DNA from: CAZDDI01 sp964504195
GTDB taxonomy: Bacteria; Chloroflexota; Anaerolineae; B4-G1; SLSP01
NCBI GenBank assembly: GCA_964504195.1
Contig: CAZDDI010000055.1
Location: 1 to 29,024, forward strand
DNA: 29,024 bases
Reading direction: 5' to 3'
In this document: piece by piece, positions 6,476-13,328 of the stretch
Layout: each line of letters opens with the position of its first letter
How positions within the stretch are numbered: position 1 is the stretch's first letter
Made by a program: the position numbers and the translations under genes
Notes under the pieces: model-generated
What the model was told of the DNA's origin: nothing
Database searches by the model: none
What the model saw: the letters and a program-made list of their open reading frames with translations, nothing else

Positions 6476-6535
6476 AACTTAAGTTAATTAAATTCTATCA
6501 CGTTCTTAACGTTCTGTCAATACTGAACTTAAAAC
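6476..6535 (-). promoter_or_regulatory. consensus promoter of the regulator/methyltransferase operon with AACTTAAGTT operator
   Basis: On the minus strand: -35 TTGACA (complement of 6515-6520), 17-base spacer, -10 TAGAAT (complement of 6492-6497). The predicted start falls on a perfect 10-bp palindrome AACTTAAGTT (6476-6485). Related boxes lie just upstream of -35 (GAACTTAAAAC, 6525-6535) and further away at 6577-6588 (AAGTT-TT-AACTT). These are strong candidates for the regulator's own binding sites. Confidence 0.7.
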
Positions 6536-6588
6536 AGGATATATGCAAGCCTACCCAATTTGGGCGAAACCTGCCAAGTTTTAACTTA

Positions 6589-6719
6589 ATGACATTGGAA
6601 GCTTACGAAAACTACGTTGATACCTAGCCCCGCCACACTTCGTTGATGCACCTGCGTCTGGAATGATCAAGTACCTGCCTGCACAGGTAAAATTCTCGAT
6701 CACTAAAAGGGTCCCGCTA
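6589..6719 (+). other. divergent intergenic region, no gene
   Basis: Lies between the divergent regulator and csoR genes. It holds weak inverted repeats (ACCTG...CAGGT at about 6669-6685) but nothing I can name. Confidence 0.4.
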
Positions 6720-6781
6720 TTGACAAATTAATAAAATAGTTGTATACTTTAAGTTATACCCCCCCCAGGGGGGAGGGATAT
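6720..6781 (+). promoter_or_regulatory. copper operon promoter with CsoR-type G/C-tract operator
   Basis: TTGACA (6720-6725), exactly 17 bases, then TATACT (6743-6748). Immediately downstream, over the expected start, is an A/T-capped C-tract/G-tract dyad, ATACCCCCCCC-A-GGGGGG-A-GGGATAT (6756-6781). Known CsoR operators have this form: AT-rich ends around facing C and G runs. Binding of apo-CsoR here would block the promoter, and Cu(I) would release it. Confidence 0.85.
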
Positions 6782-6802
6782 AACAACCATAAAGGAATCA
6801 TT

Positions 6803-7111
6803 ATGCACGATCACAACTGTAGTACCAGTACACTGCACGGCACGCACCACGAAGAAGCCCTGCGGCGGCTTAAAACTACCGAGGGTCACTTGCGCGGTAT
6901 CCAGCGAATGTTAGAGGAAGATGCCTACTGCATTGATGTCATCCGCCAGATTCAGGCGGTGCAGGCGGCGCTGAACAAAATCGGCGTGCAGATTCTTGAG
7001 GAGCATCTCAACTCGTGCGTCATCACCGCTGTGCGGGGTGAGGATCCGCAGGAGCGCGAGCGCGTGCTGCGCGAAATCAGCGACGTGTTCGCAGCGGCAA
7101 CGAAGGTGTGA
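6803..7111 (+). CDS. csoR: CsoR-type copper-sensing repressor
   Basis: The product has 102 residues, all-helical, of the CsoR/RcnR (DUF156) family. The Cu(I) ligands are present at the canonical spacing: Cys43, His68 and Cys72 (25 and 4 residues apart, as in M. tuberculosis CsoR Cys36-His61-Cys65). The family helix KTTEGHLRGIQRMLEEDAYC and the region IRQIQAVQAALNKIG are intact. A His-rich N-terminus (MHDHN and GTHHEE) may add metal affinity. The ATG at 6803 is preceded by AAAGGA at about 6791-6796; an upstream ATG at 6740 would overlap the promoter and operator and is rejected. It is first in the copper operon and sits behind a matching operator, so autoregulation is expected. Confidence 0.95.
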   Translation: MHDHNCSTSTLHGTHHEEALRRLKTTEGHLRGIQRMLEEDAYCIDVIRQIQAVQAALNKIGVQILEEHLNSCVITAVRGEDPQERERVLREISDVFAAATKV

Positions 7112-7112
7112 G

Positions 7113-7144
7113 GCAAATCAGCAAATCTAAAAATCTGCAAATCA
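7113..7144 (+). repeat. 7/8-bp-period spacer repeat between csoR and the DoxX gene
   Basis: GCAAATCA, GCAAATC, TAAAAATC, TGCAAATCA: near-tandem units of 7-8 bp filling the whole spacer up to the ribosome site. Confidence 0.7.
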
Positions 7145-7161
7145 ATATGGAGGTAATAGGC

Positions 7162-7644
7162 ATGGATAAAAACGCGCGATATTTGTTGGCGGCGATTCGG
7201 ATCAGTTTGGGATGGGTCTTTCTCTGGGCTTTCCTCGATAAGCTCTTCGGGCTGGGTCGCTCGACCGCGCCGGAGGCGGCGTGGCTGGCGGGCGGCTCAC
7301 CCACAGCCGGATTCCTCAGCTTTGCCGCGCGCGGGCCGTTCGTTGGATTGCATAACGGCATGGCGGGCAATCCGCTGGTGGATGTGCTGTTCATGGTGGG
7401 CTTGCTCGGCCTGGGACTGGCGTTGTTGTTGGGCATCGGTTTGAAGGTCGCCGGTATTGCTGGCCCGCTGCTGATGGTGCTGATGTGGTCGGCACAGCTG
7501 CCGCCAGCGACCAATCCGTTCATGGATAATCACATCATCTACGCGTTGGTGCTGGCCTTGTTGCCGCTGGTCAAAGCCGGACATACGCTTGGGCTTGGTG
7601 ATTGGTGGGCTGGAAAAACCAGCGCCTTGCCGATTCTGCAATAG
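7162..7644 (+). CDS. DoxX-family membrane protein
   Basis: 160 residues with four membrane segments (about 5-25, 68-90, 94-113 and 124-142). The first helix has the family pattern ALLxxRxxLGWVFLWAFLDKLFG. DoxX-like proteins are membrane subunits linked to quinone or thiol redox, such as thiosulfate:quinone oxidoreductase and radical-detoxifying complexes. They are common in metal-stress operons, but their exact role there is unsettled. The loop TNPFMDNHIIYALVLALLPLV is typical of the family. GGAGGTAA precedes the ATG at 7162; an ATG six codons upstream overlaps that ribosome site. Second gene of the copper operon. Confidence 0.8.
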   Translation: MDKNARYLLAAIRISLGWVFLWAFLDKLFGLGRSTAPEAAWLAGGSPTAGFLSFAARGPFVGLHNGMAGNPLVDVLFMVGLLGLGLALLLGIGLKVAGIAGPLLMVLMWSAQLPPATNPFMDNHIIYALVLALLPLVKAGHTLGLGDWWAGKTSALPILQ

Positions 7645-7653
7645 CAAAACTGG

Positions 7654-8382
7654 ATGCAATACATTTTTACTTCTGATGATACGCTGGATGTAAAAACTAT
7701 CCGCCGACACATCTACACGCTGATTACCGTGGTAGTGCTGGGCGTGATAAGTTACATCGTCTTGGAGCACAGCGGTGTACTGGCGCTTCTTCAAGATGAA
7801 CAGCGCTTGCAAGCATGGCTCGCGCGATTAGGTTGGTGGGGGCCGCTTGCTATCATCCTCTTGCTCATCGGCGCGATTGTATGGAGCCCCATCCCTAGCG
7901 CGCCCATTGCACTGGCAGCCGGCGCAGCTTATGGACGAGTTTGGGGAACACTCTATATCTTGCTCGGTGCGGAAATAGGCGCCCTGCTGGCTTTTACTTT
8001 ATCCCGGCGGTTAGGGCGTGATCTGATTCAGCGTTGGCTGGGAGGGCATACGTTACCCGCTTGGGTGCAATCTTCAGATAGACTTACCTGGATCGTATTT
8101 GCGAGTCGGCTCATGCCCTTTATTTCATTCGATGCGGTCAGCTATGCAGCCGGGCTGACTTCGTTATCAGGCAAGCATTTTGCACTGGTAACGCTGCTGG
8201 GTATCGCGCCGGCCAGCTTTGCCCTGGCGCACTTCGGCCATGAAATGCGCTCCGGTGATACACAACGTATCTTCATAACAGTTCTGGGCGGCCTGGGTTT
8301 GAGCACAGTGCTGTTTCTGTTTTATTTGGCCTATCGTTCATCGAGCATTTTTCACCCTAAAAATGATGCCCACGAAACATAA
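7654..8382 (+). CDS. TVP38/TMEM64-family (VTT domain) membrane protein
   Basis: 242 residues. After one N-terminal helix (about 25-45) comes the VTT/SNARE-associated (DedA-superfamily) core. Visible are the re-entrant SPIPSAPIALAAGAAYG (about 77-93), YILLGAEIGALLAFTLSRRLGR (about 100-121), the SRLMPFISFDAVSYAAG loop (about 150-166), and a final helix near residue 215. VTT proteins act in lipid scrambling, ion coupling or selenite/metal stress; the substrate here is unknown. The gene starts 9 bases after the DoxX stop with no strong ribosome site, suggesting translational coupling. Third gene of the copper operon. Confidence 0.85.
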   Translation: MQYIFTSDDTLDVKTIRRHIYTLITVVVLGVISYIVLEHSGVLALLQDEQRLQAWLARLGWWGPLAIILLLIGAIVWSPIPSAPIALAAGAAYGRVWGTLYILLGAEIGALLAFTLSRRLGRDLIQRWLGGHTLPAWVQSSDRLTWIVFASRLMPFISFDAVSYAAGLTSLSGKHFALVTLLGIAPASFALAHFGHEMRSGDTQRIFITVLGGLGLSTVLFLFYLAYRSSSIFHPKNDAHET

Positions 8383-8406
8383 TCTATCTCACAAAGGAGA
8401 CTCAAT

Positions 8407-8610
8407 ATGACCACCGTTACCTATACCCTTCCGAATATCTCTTGTAAGCATTGCGTCCACACGATCAAGATGGAAGTGAGCGAGCTGGCAGGCGTGCAAT
8501 CCGTCGAGGCGGATCCGCAGACCAAACAGGCCGTCATCACTTTTGACGCCCCGGCGACGGAAGACGCCATCAAGGCGCTGCTGGCGGAGATCAATTATCC
8601 GGCGGCGTGA
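8407..8610 (+). CDS. copZ: CopZ-like heavy-metal-associated (HMA) copper chaperone
   Basis: A 67-residue single HMA domain of the ferredoxin-like beta-alpha-beta-beta-alpha-beta fold, with the metal motif ISCKHC (Cys13, Cys16). CopZ proteins bind Cu(I) through the two Cys and pass it to the N-terminal HMA domain of CopA and to CsoR. Usual motif loops are MxCxxC; here Ile-Ser replaces Met-Thr, a common variant. AAAGGAG precedes the ATG. It lies directly upstream of copA, as in most copper operons. Confidence 0.9.
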   Translation: MTTVTYTLPNISCKHCVHTIKMEVSELAGVQSVEADPQTKQAVITFDAPATEDAIKALLAEINYPAA

Positions 8611-8613
8611 TGT

Positions 8614-8678
8614 GGTAATGAGAAATGGGTGATAGGTAAAATTTCTTCATTACCCATTACCCGTCACCCCTTACCCGT
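8614..8678 (+). repeat. 7-bp-period palindromic spacer between copZ and copA
   Basis: Left half GGTAATG, AGAAATG, GGTGATA, GGTAAAA; right half CATTACC, CATTACC, CGTCACC, CCTTACC. The halves are roughly complementary, so the transcript could fold into a long imperfect hairpin between the two genes. Confidence 0.8.
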
Positions 8679-8690
8679 TTCGGAGGTTAT

Positions 8691-11231
8691 ATGACTGAAA
8701 CCAAACACTTAACTCTCCCCATCACCGGTATGACCTGCGCCAATTGCGTGGCGACGGTCGAGCGCGGCTTGAAGAAGCAGGCGGGCGTACAGGAGGCGGT
8801 GGTGAATCTCTCTTCGGAGCGCGCCACCGTCACTTTCGACCCAACGCTGGTGGATCTCTCCGCCATCACCGCGCGCATCGAGCGCGCCGGGTACGGCATC
8901 GCCACTGGCGAGGCAGAGCTCATCATCAAGCGGCTCAGCGACGATAACGATGCACGGCGGCTGGAGAAGGCGCTGCTGCAACTGGAAGGCGTGCTCGAAG
9001 CGCAGGTCGAGCTGGCGACCGAGAAGGCGCGCGTGCGCTATGTGCCCACCATCGTGAGTCAGGCGGAGCTCCGCAAGGCCGTCTCACAGGCGGGCTTCGA
9101 GGCGCTCGAGCTGGGTGGCGACGCCGACGACGCCGAGGCGCAGGCCCGCGCCGCCGAAATCGCCCACCAAACACGGATGCTCATCATCGGCCTGCTCTTC
9201 ACCGTGCCGCTGTTCATCTTCTCGATGGCGCGCGACTTCGGCCTGTTCGGGATGTGGGCGCACGCCGATTGGGTGCATTGGCTGATGCTGGCCTTCGCCA
9301 CGCCCGTGCAATTCTACGTCGGCGCGCAATACTATGTGGGCGCATACAAGGCGCTCCGCAACGGCGCGGCCAACATGGAGGTGTTGATTGCGCTCGGCAC
9401 GACGGCGGCCTACGTCTACTCGCTCCCCATCGTCTTCGGTTGGCTCGATGGGCATGTGTACCTGGAGACCTCGGCGGTCATCATCACGCTCGTGCGCCTG
9501 GGCAAGCTGCTGGAAGCGCGCGCGAAGGGCGGCGCATCCGAGGCGATCAAGAAGCTGCTGGGCTTGCGCGCCAAGACCGCGCAGGTGATGCGCGACGGCG
9601 TCGAGCTGGAAATTCCTGTGGACGAAGTCCTCGTGGGCGATGTGGTGCTCGTGCGCCCTGGCGAGAAAATCCCGGTGGATGGCGTCGTCGTTGAGGGCCG
9701 CTCGGCAGTGGATGAATCCATGCTCACGGGCGAATCCCTGCCAGTAGCGAAAGGCCCTGGCGACCCCCTCATCGGCGCGACGCTCAACAAGCAGGGCTTG
9801 CTTAAGTTCGAAGCGACAAAAGTAGGCCGCGAGACCGCGCTGGCGCAGATCATCCGTCTGGTGGAAGAGGCGCAGGGCAGTAAAGCCCCCATCCAGCAGC
9901 TGGCGGATCAGATTTCAGCGGTGTTTGTGCCAATCGTCATGGTCATTGCTGCGCTCACCTTTCTGGGCTGGTTCTTCTTTGGCCCGCCGTTGCCGGTAAA
10001 CGCGGACATCAACGCCTTCACGCGCGCGCTCATCAACATGGTGGCGGTGCTCGTCATCGCCTGTCCGTGCGCGATGGGATTGGCGACACCTACGGCGGTC
10101 ATGGTGGGGACGGGCAAAGGTGCGGAGCTGGGCGTGCTGCTGAAGAACGGTGAAGCCCTGGAGCGCGCCGGGCGCATCTCCGTGGTCGTACTCGATAAGA
10201 CCGGCACGATCACGAAGGGGCAGCCGGCGGTGACGGACATCGTGACAAATCAACAAATCGCAAATCACAAATCGCAAAACGGCGAGTCAGCGAATCAGCA
10301 GATGGCGAATGGCGAATCGGCGGAAGACAACTTACGCAGTACGCAGTACGCAGTAAAAATTTCCGAAGATACTTTATTGCAGCTCGCAGCCTCAGTGGAA
10401 AAAGGCTCCGAACATCCCCTCGGTGAAGCCATCTGGGCGGAGGCGACGACGCGGGGGCTGACGCTCTCTGAGCCGACGGGCTTCCAGGCGGAAGCCGGGC
10501 GCGGTGTGAGCGCGGAGGTGGATGGTCACGCGGTCGCGGTGGGAAACGTGCGTATGATGGAAGAGCGCGGCTATCCGTTCAACGATCTGCTCCCCGAAGT
10601 GGAGCGCCTGCAAGCCGAAGCGAAAACCGCCATGCTCGTGGCGATTGATGAGGAAGTGCGCGGCGTGATTGCCGTCGCCGATACGCTCAAGGATGGCTCT
10701 GTAGAAGCCATCGCCGATTTGCAGCGGATGGGGCTGGAGGTCGTCATGATTACGGGCGACAACCGCAAGACCGCCGAGGCGATAGCGCGGCAGGTGGGTA
10801 TCGAGCGTGTGCTGGCGGAAGTGTTGCCGGAGGGCAAGTCCGCCGAAATCAAGCAGCTGCAAGCGGCGGGCGGGCGCGGAAAACCTGCTGTCGTGGCGAT
10901 GGTGGGCGACGGTGTGAACGACGCCCCCGCGCTGGCGCAGGCCGACGTGGGTATCGCCATCGGCACAGGTACGGATGTCGCTATCGCTGCCGCGCCAGTC
11001 ACGCTTATGTCCGGCGACCTGCGCGGCGTGGTGCGGGCGGTCGCGCTCTCGCGCAAGACGCTGCGCACCATCAAACAAAACCTGTTCTGGGCGTTCTTCT
11101 ACAACGTCGTCCTGATCCCGGCGGCGGCGCTGGGCCTGCTCAACCCCATGCTCGCGGCGGGCGCGATGTCGTTCAGCAGCGTGTTTGTCATCACCAATAG
11201 CCTGCGGTTGAAGAAGGCGAATCTTGAATAG
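8691..11231 (+). CDS. copA: P1B-type Cu(I)-exporting ATPase CopA with an in-frame repeat-derived insertion
   Basis: An 846-residue Cu(I) exporter of the inner membrane. Domains in order: HMA1 (about 5-70) with GMTCANC (Cys16, Cys19); HMA2 (about 76-142), degenerate with no CxxC; eight membrane helices from about residue 160; actuator TGES; transport motif CPC (Cys458-Pro-Cys460); phosphorylation motif DKTGT (Asp502); SEHP (573-576); and MVGDGVNDAPAL near 737. Between DKTGT and SEHP lies an extra hydrophilic stretch (about 519-555, N/Q/S/E-rich). Its DNA is a composite of 7-bp repeats (10245-10354) like those in the spacers of this region. The reading frame is kept, and all catalytic motifs are present, so the enzyme is probably active. 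GGAGG precedes the ATG. Confidence 0.95.
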   Translation: MTETKHLTLPITGMTCANCVATVERGLKKQAGVQEAVVNLSSERATVTFDPTLVDLSAITARIERAGYGIATGEAELIIKRLSDDNDARRLEKALLQLEGVLEAQVELATEKARVRYVPTIVSQAELRKAVSQAGFEALELGGDADDAEAQARAAEIAHQTRMLIIGLLFTVPLFIFSMARDFGLFGMWAHADWVHWLMLAFATPVQFYVGAQYYVGAYKALRNGAANMEVLIALGTTAAYVYSLPIVFGWLDGHVYLETSAVIITLVRLGKLLEARAKGGASEAIKKLLGLRAKTAQVMRDGVELEIPVDEVLVGDVVLVRPGEKIPVDGVVVEGRSAVDESMLTGESLPVAKGPGDPLIGATLNKQGLLKFEATKVGRETALAQIIRLVEEAQGSKAPIQQLADQISAVFVPIVMVIAALTFLGWFFFGPPLPVNADINAFTRALINMVAVLVIACPCAMGLATPTAVMVGTGKGAELGVLLKNGEALERAGRISVVVLDKTGTITKGQPAVTDIVTNQQIANHKSQNGESANQQMANGESAEDNLRSTQYAVKISEDTLLQLAASVEKGSEHPLGEAIWAEATTRGLTLSEPTGFQAEAGRGVSAEVDGHAVAVGNVRMMEERGYPFNDLLPEVERLQAEAKTAMLVAIDEEVRGVIAVADTLKDGSVEAIADLQRMGLEVVMITGDNRKTAEAIARQVGIERVLAEVLPEGKSAEIKQLQAAGGRGKPAVVAMVGDGVNDAPALAQADVGIAIGTGTDVAIAAAPVTLMSGDLRGVVRAVALSRKTLRTIKQNLFWAFFYNVVLIPAAALGLLNPMLAAGAMSFSSVFVITNSLRLKKANLE
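10245..10354 (+). repeat. composite 7-bp-period repeat inside copA
   Basis: Three sub-families in a row: CAAATC-type heptads (10245-10280), GGCGAAT-type (about 10281-10322), and ACGCAGT three times (10334-10354). The same CAAATC and GGCGAAT motifs occur in intergenic spacers at 7113-7144, 11229-11285 and 26893-26906. It is translated in frame as a linker in the CopA nucleotide-binding region. Confidence 0.85.
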
Positions 11232-11285
11232 CGAATGGGTGAATGGCGAATGGCGAATTTTCGCAATTTGTCATTCGCCATTTTC
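11229..11285 (+). repeat. 7-bp-period spacer after copA
   Basis: Heptads TGGGTGA, ATGGCGA, ATGGCGA on the left and complementary TCATTCG, CCATTTT on the right; a probable hairpin. It shares the GGCGAAT core with the insertion inside copA. Confidence 0.8.
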
Positions 11286-11301
11286 AAAGGGGAGTGTGTT
11301 G

Positions 11302-11814
11302 ATGAACCGAAAGACTTTGCTTGTAATGATAACTGTGTTGGTGTTGCTACTCGTGAGTTGCGCGCCCAAGCAGCAGATGGGCACGACGGCCAGTATGCCT
11401 GCCGGTGGAGCGTATGCTGAGGGCCGCGAGATTTACTTTATGCACACGGAGGCTTCGGATGCGGACGTGGCGCAATTGCTCACGGAGATGATGGACTCGC
11501 CGGTACTGCACGTCCCTTCGCTGGCAGAAGTTCCTGATAGCGCGCTGGCGAATGTGTATGTGTTCACCAACGGCATCGCGGGCATGGGGCCGCTGGGCTA
11601 CGCGGAGGATGTCTTCGACAATCCGCCCGGCACGCCCGGCTATACGCCGTTGCGCCGGCTGGTGCTGGTGACATGGCCCGATCCGACGACCTCGCGCCAG
11701 CTCAAATCCGCTGCGGACGTACTCGCTGCTGCCGCAACGGGCGCGGTCACACTCGAAACGCCGGGCGTGGTCATCAACATGCCCTTCGTAGTGTGGGATG
11801 GGGGCAAGCGGTAA
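11302..11814 (+). CDS. small lipoprotein of unknown function in the copper operon
   Basis: The product has 170 residues. The signal peptide is short and ends in a lipobox LVSC with Cys at about residue 17, predicting export and lipid anchoring. The mature domain has conserved-looking motifs EGREIYFMHTEASD, SPVLHVPSLAEVP, LANVYVFTNG, and PLRRLVLVTWPD; I recall similar domains of unknown function (a DUF) in Chloroflexota and Deinococcota but cannot name the family with certainty. The motifs EIYFMHTE and NMPFVVW include Met and His that could serve as copper ligands outside the membrane (inference). AAAGGGGAG precedes the ATG at 11302. It sits between copA and the cupredoxin fusion, so an extracytoplasmic copper role is likely. 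Confidence 0.65.
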   Translation: MNRKTLLVMITVLVLLLVSCAPKQQMGTTASMPAGGAYAEGREIYFMHTEASDADVAQLLTEMMDSPVLHVPSLAEVPDSALANVYVFTNGIAGMGPLGYAEDVFDNPPGTPGYTPLRRLVLVTWPDPTTSRQLKSAADVLAAAATGAVTLETPGVVINMPFVVWDGGKR

Positions 11815-11818
11815 AGGA

Positions 11819-11897
11819 TTGTGGGTGCTGGGTGACGGGTATAGACCGTCACCCAGCACCTTTACTCATTACCCATTTCTCATCACTCATTACCGCT
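11819..11897 (+). repeat. 7-bp-period spacer with a perfect 14-bp hairpin
   Basis: GTGCTGGGTGACGG (11825-11838), 7-base loop, CCGTCACCCAGCAC (11846-11859): perfect complementarity. This is followed by heptads ATTACCC, ATTTCTC, ATCACTC, ATTACCG. It lies inside the operon, so it may act as an mRNA-stability or attenuation element rather than a terminator; no T-run follows. Confidence 0.8.
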
Positions 11898-11910
11898 CTA
11901 GGAGTACGCT

Positions 11911-12990
11911 ATGAATCCATACCTGATTGCTTTCATCACCGGTTTAACCACCGGCGGCTTGAGCTGTCTGGCGGTGCAAGGCGGGCTGTTGGCAACGTCG
12001 CTCGCGCCGCAGCCGCCTCTGCCCGCGACGCCGGCGCGCAAAGGCAGCAAGCGCAAACAAACGCAACCCGTGCCCCAGCCGCCGCTCGCGCCAACCTCAG
12101 CCGCGCCGATTCTGCTGTTCCTGGCGGCAAAACTGGTCGCCTACACCCTGCTAGGGCTACTGCTCGGCGCGCTCGGCTCGATGCTGCAATTAACGGCGTT
12201 GACCCGCGCGGTGCTGCTCATTGCCATTGGCGTTTTCATGGTGGGCAACGGACTGCGAATGCTGAACGTGCATCCGATCTTCCGTTACTTCGTCTTCGAG
12301 CCGCCCGCTGCGGTGACACGCTACCTGCGCCGCAAAGCGAAAAACGGCGCGACGGCGGTCACACCGCTGACGCTTGGCGCGCTCACGGTGCTGATTCCTT
12401 GCGGTGTCACCCAGGCGATGATGGCGCTGGCGATGGGGACAGGCAACGCGCTCCAGGCGGCGGCCTTGATGGCGGCGTTCACCTTTGGCAGCAGCATTGT
12501 GTTCTTCGTGGTGGCCTACCTCGCCACACGGCTGGGATCGCTACTGGAGCGTAACTTCGCGCGGGCGGTGGCGGTGGTGCTATTGGTGCTGGGGCTAGTC
12601 TCGGTGGATTCGGGTCTGAACCTGATGGGTGCGCCGTTCTCGTTCGCGCGTTTGACGCAAGCCGCCAGTGCATCTCCTGTGGCGACAACGCAGGCAGTCA
12701 CGGTCGAACCCTTGCCGGTGGAAAACGATTTGCGGATTGATGTCTTGAACACCGGCTACGCGCCGCGCCGGCTCAGCGCGCGCGCTGGCATCCCCATCGA
12801 GATCACCTTCGTTACAGAGAACGTCTTCTCGTGCTCGCTGGCGCTGGTCATCCCGGAACTGCGCATCGAGCAGATGTTGCCCACCACAGGAGAAGTGACC
12901 ATCGAGATTCCCGCGCAACCGGCAGGCAAAGTGCTGCGCTACAGCTGCTCGATGGGGATGTATACGGGGGAGATTGTGTTCGATCAGTAA
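11911..12990 (+). CDS. SafE/UreH-type membrane protein fused to a C-terminal cupredoxin domain
   Basis: 359 residues. The first helix TTGGLSCLAVQGGLLA is the signature opening of the SafE/UreH-like (DsbD_2) transmembrane family. A basic, Pro-rich cytoplasmic loop (about 34-68) follows, then helices up to about residue 232, including LIPCGVTQAMMALAMGTG with a conserved Pro-Cys. The C-terminal soluble part (about 245-359) is a cupredoxin-like domain with ENVFSC and a terminal RYSCSMGMYTGEIVF (Cys346, Met348, Met350), likely copper ligands. In relatives an HMA domain precedes the membrane part; here an HMA protein is a separate gene directly downstream. A role in moving or reducing copper across the membrane is inferred. 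A ribosome site AGGAG precedes the ATG. Confidence 0.85.
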   Translation: MNPYLIAFITGLTTGGLSCLAVQGGLLATSLAPQPPLPATPARKGSKRKQTQPVPQPPLAPTSAAPILLFLAAKLVAYTLLGLLLGALGSMLQLTALTRAVLLIAIGVFMVGNGLRMLNVHPIFRYFVFEPPAAVTRYLRRKAKNGATAVTPLTLGALTVLIPCGVTQAMMALAMGTGNALQAAALMAAFTFGSSIVFFVVAYLATRLGSLLERNFARAVAVVLLVLGLVSVDSGLNLMGAPFSFARLTQAASASPVATTQAVTVEPLPVENDLRIDVLNTGYAPRRLSARAGIPIEITFVTENVFSCSLALVIPELRIEQMLPTTGEVTIEIPAQPAGKVLRYSCSMGMYTGEIVFDQ

Positions 12991-12993
12991 ATG

Positions 12994-13063
12994 CGACGAC
13001 GGACGACGGACGACAGGCGACAGGCGACGGCAAAACAAGTGGTCTGTGGTCTGTCGTCTGTGG
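12994..13063 (+). repeat. 7-bp-period spacer between the cupredoxin-fusion and HMA genes
   Basis: CGACGGA, CGACGGA, CGACAGG, CGACAGG, CGACGG on the left, then GTGGTCT, GTGGTCT, GTCGTCT, GTGG on the right. The two halves are partly complementary. Confidence 0.8.
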
Positions 13064-13086
13064 TAAAAATCAACAGGAGCCACCCC

Positions 13087-13293
13087 ATGAAACAGACCTT
13101 TCACATCCCCGATATGCACTGTCCCGCGTGCGTGCTGACGCTCGAAGGCATTGAAGACACCTTGCCGGGCATCCGGCGCGTCGCTGCGAGCTATCGCAAG
13201 CAACAGCTTGAAGTCGAATTTGACGAGGCGCAAGTGACCGAGGCGCAAATCACAGCGGCGGTGGCGGCATTGGGGTATACAATCAACCCCTAG
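13087..13293 (+). CDS. HMA-domain copper chaperone
   Basis: A 68-residue HMA domain with the metal motif PDMHCPACV (Cys12, Cys15), like the MHCxxC variants that often accompany SafE/cupredoxin proteins. It should bind Cu(I) in the cytoplasm and hand it to the membrane protein encoded just upstream. GGAG precedes the ATG. It is the last gene of the copper operon; its stop codon lies inside a strong hairpin (13286-13321). Its DNA from codon 8 on is duplicated at 15911-16091, where the metal site is destroyed. Confidence 0.9.
   Translation: MKQTFHIPDMHCPACVLTLEGIEDTLPGIRRVAASYRKQQLEVEFDEAQVTEAQITAAVAALGYTINP
13110..13290 (+). repeat. direct repeat of the HMA gene, left (intact) copy
   Basis: Matches 15911-16091 at a constant offset of 2801. 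The central 91 bases (13163-13253) are identical to 15964-16054; divergence is concentrated near the metal-binding motif and at the 3' end. Confidence 0.9.
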
Positions 13294-13321
13294 CTGCGAT
13301 GAAAACATCGCGGCTAGGGGT
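13286..13321 (+). terminator. bidirectional terminator-type hairpin closing the copper operon
   Basis: Arms ACCCCTAGCTGCGATG (13286-13301) and CATCGCGGCTAGGGGT (13306-13321) pair over 16 bp with one wobble, loop AAAA. It lies between two convergent genes and includes the stop codon of the HMA gene. No long T-run follows on either strand, so termination is inferred from position and stem strength. Confidence 0.65.
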
Positions 13322-13328
13322 GAACACA

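Noticed and set aside
10392..11078. His-rich minus-strand frames opposite copA
   Set aside because: They mirror conserved CopA codons; no independent start signal or domain.
11825..11859. Perfect hairpin as a transcription terminator inside the copper operon
   Set aside because: There is no T-run, and the next two genes belong functionally to the same operon, so a stability or attenuation role is more likely.
8614..13063. CRISPR array among the spaced repeats of the copper operon
   Set aside because: Units are 7 bp, contiguous, and differ from site to site; there are no 25-40 bp direct repeats with unique spacers and no cas genes.
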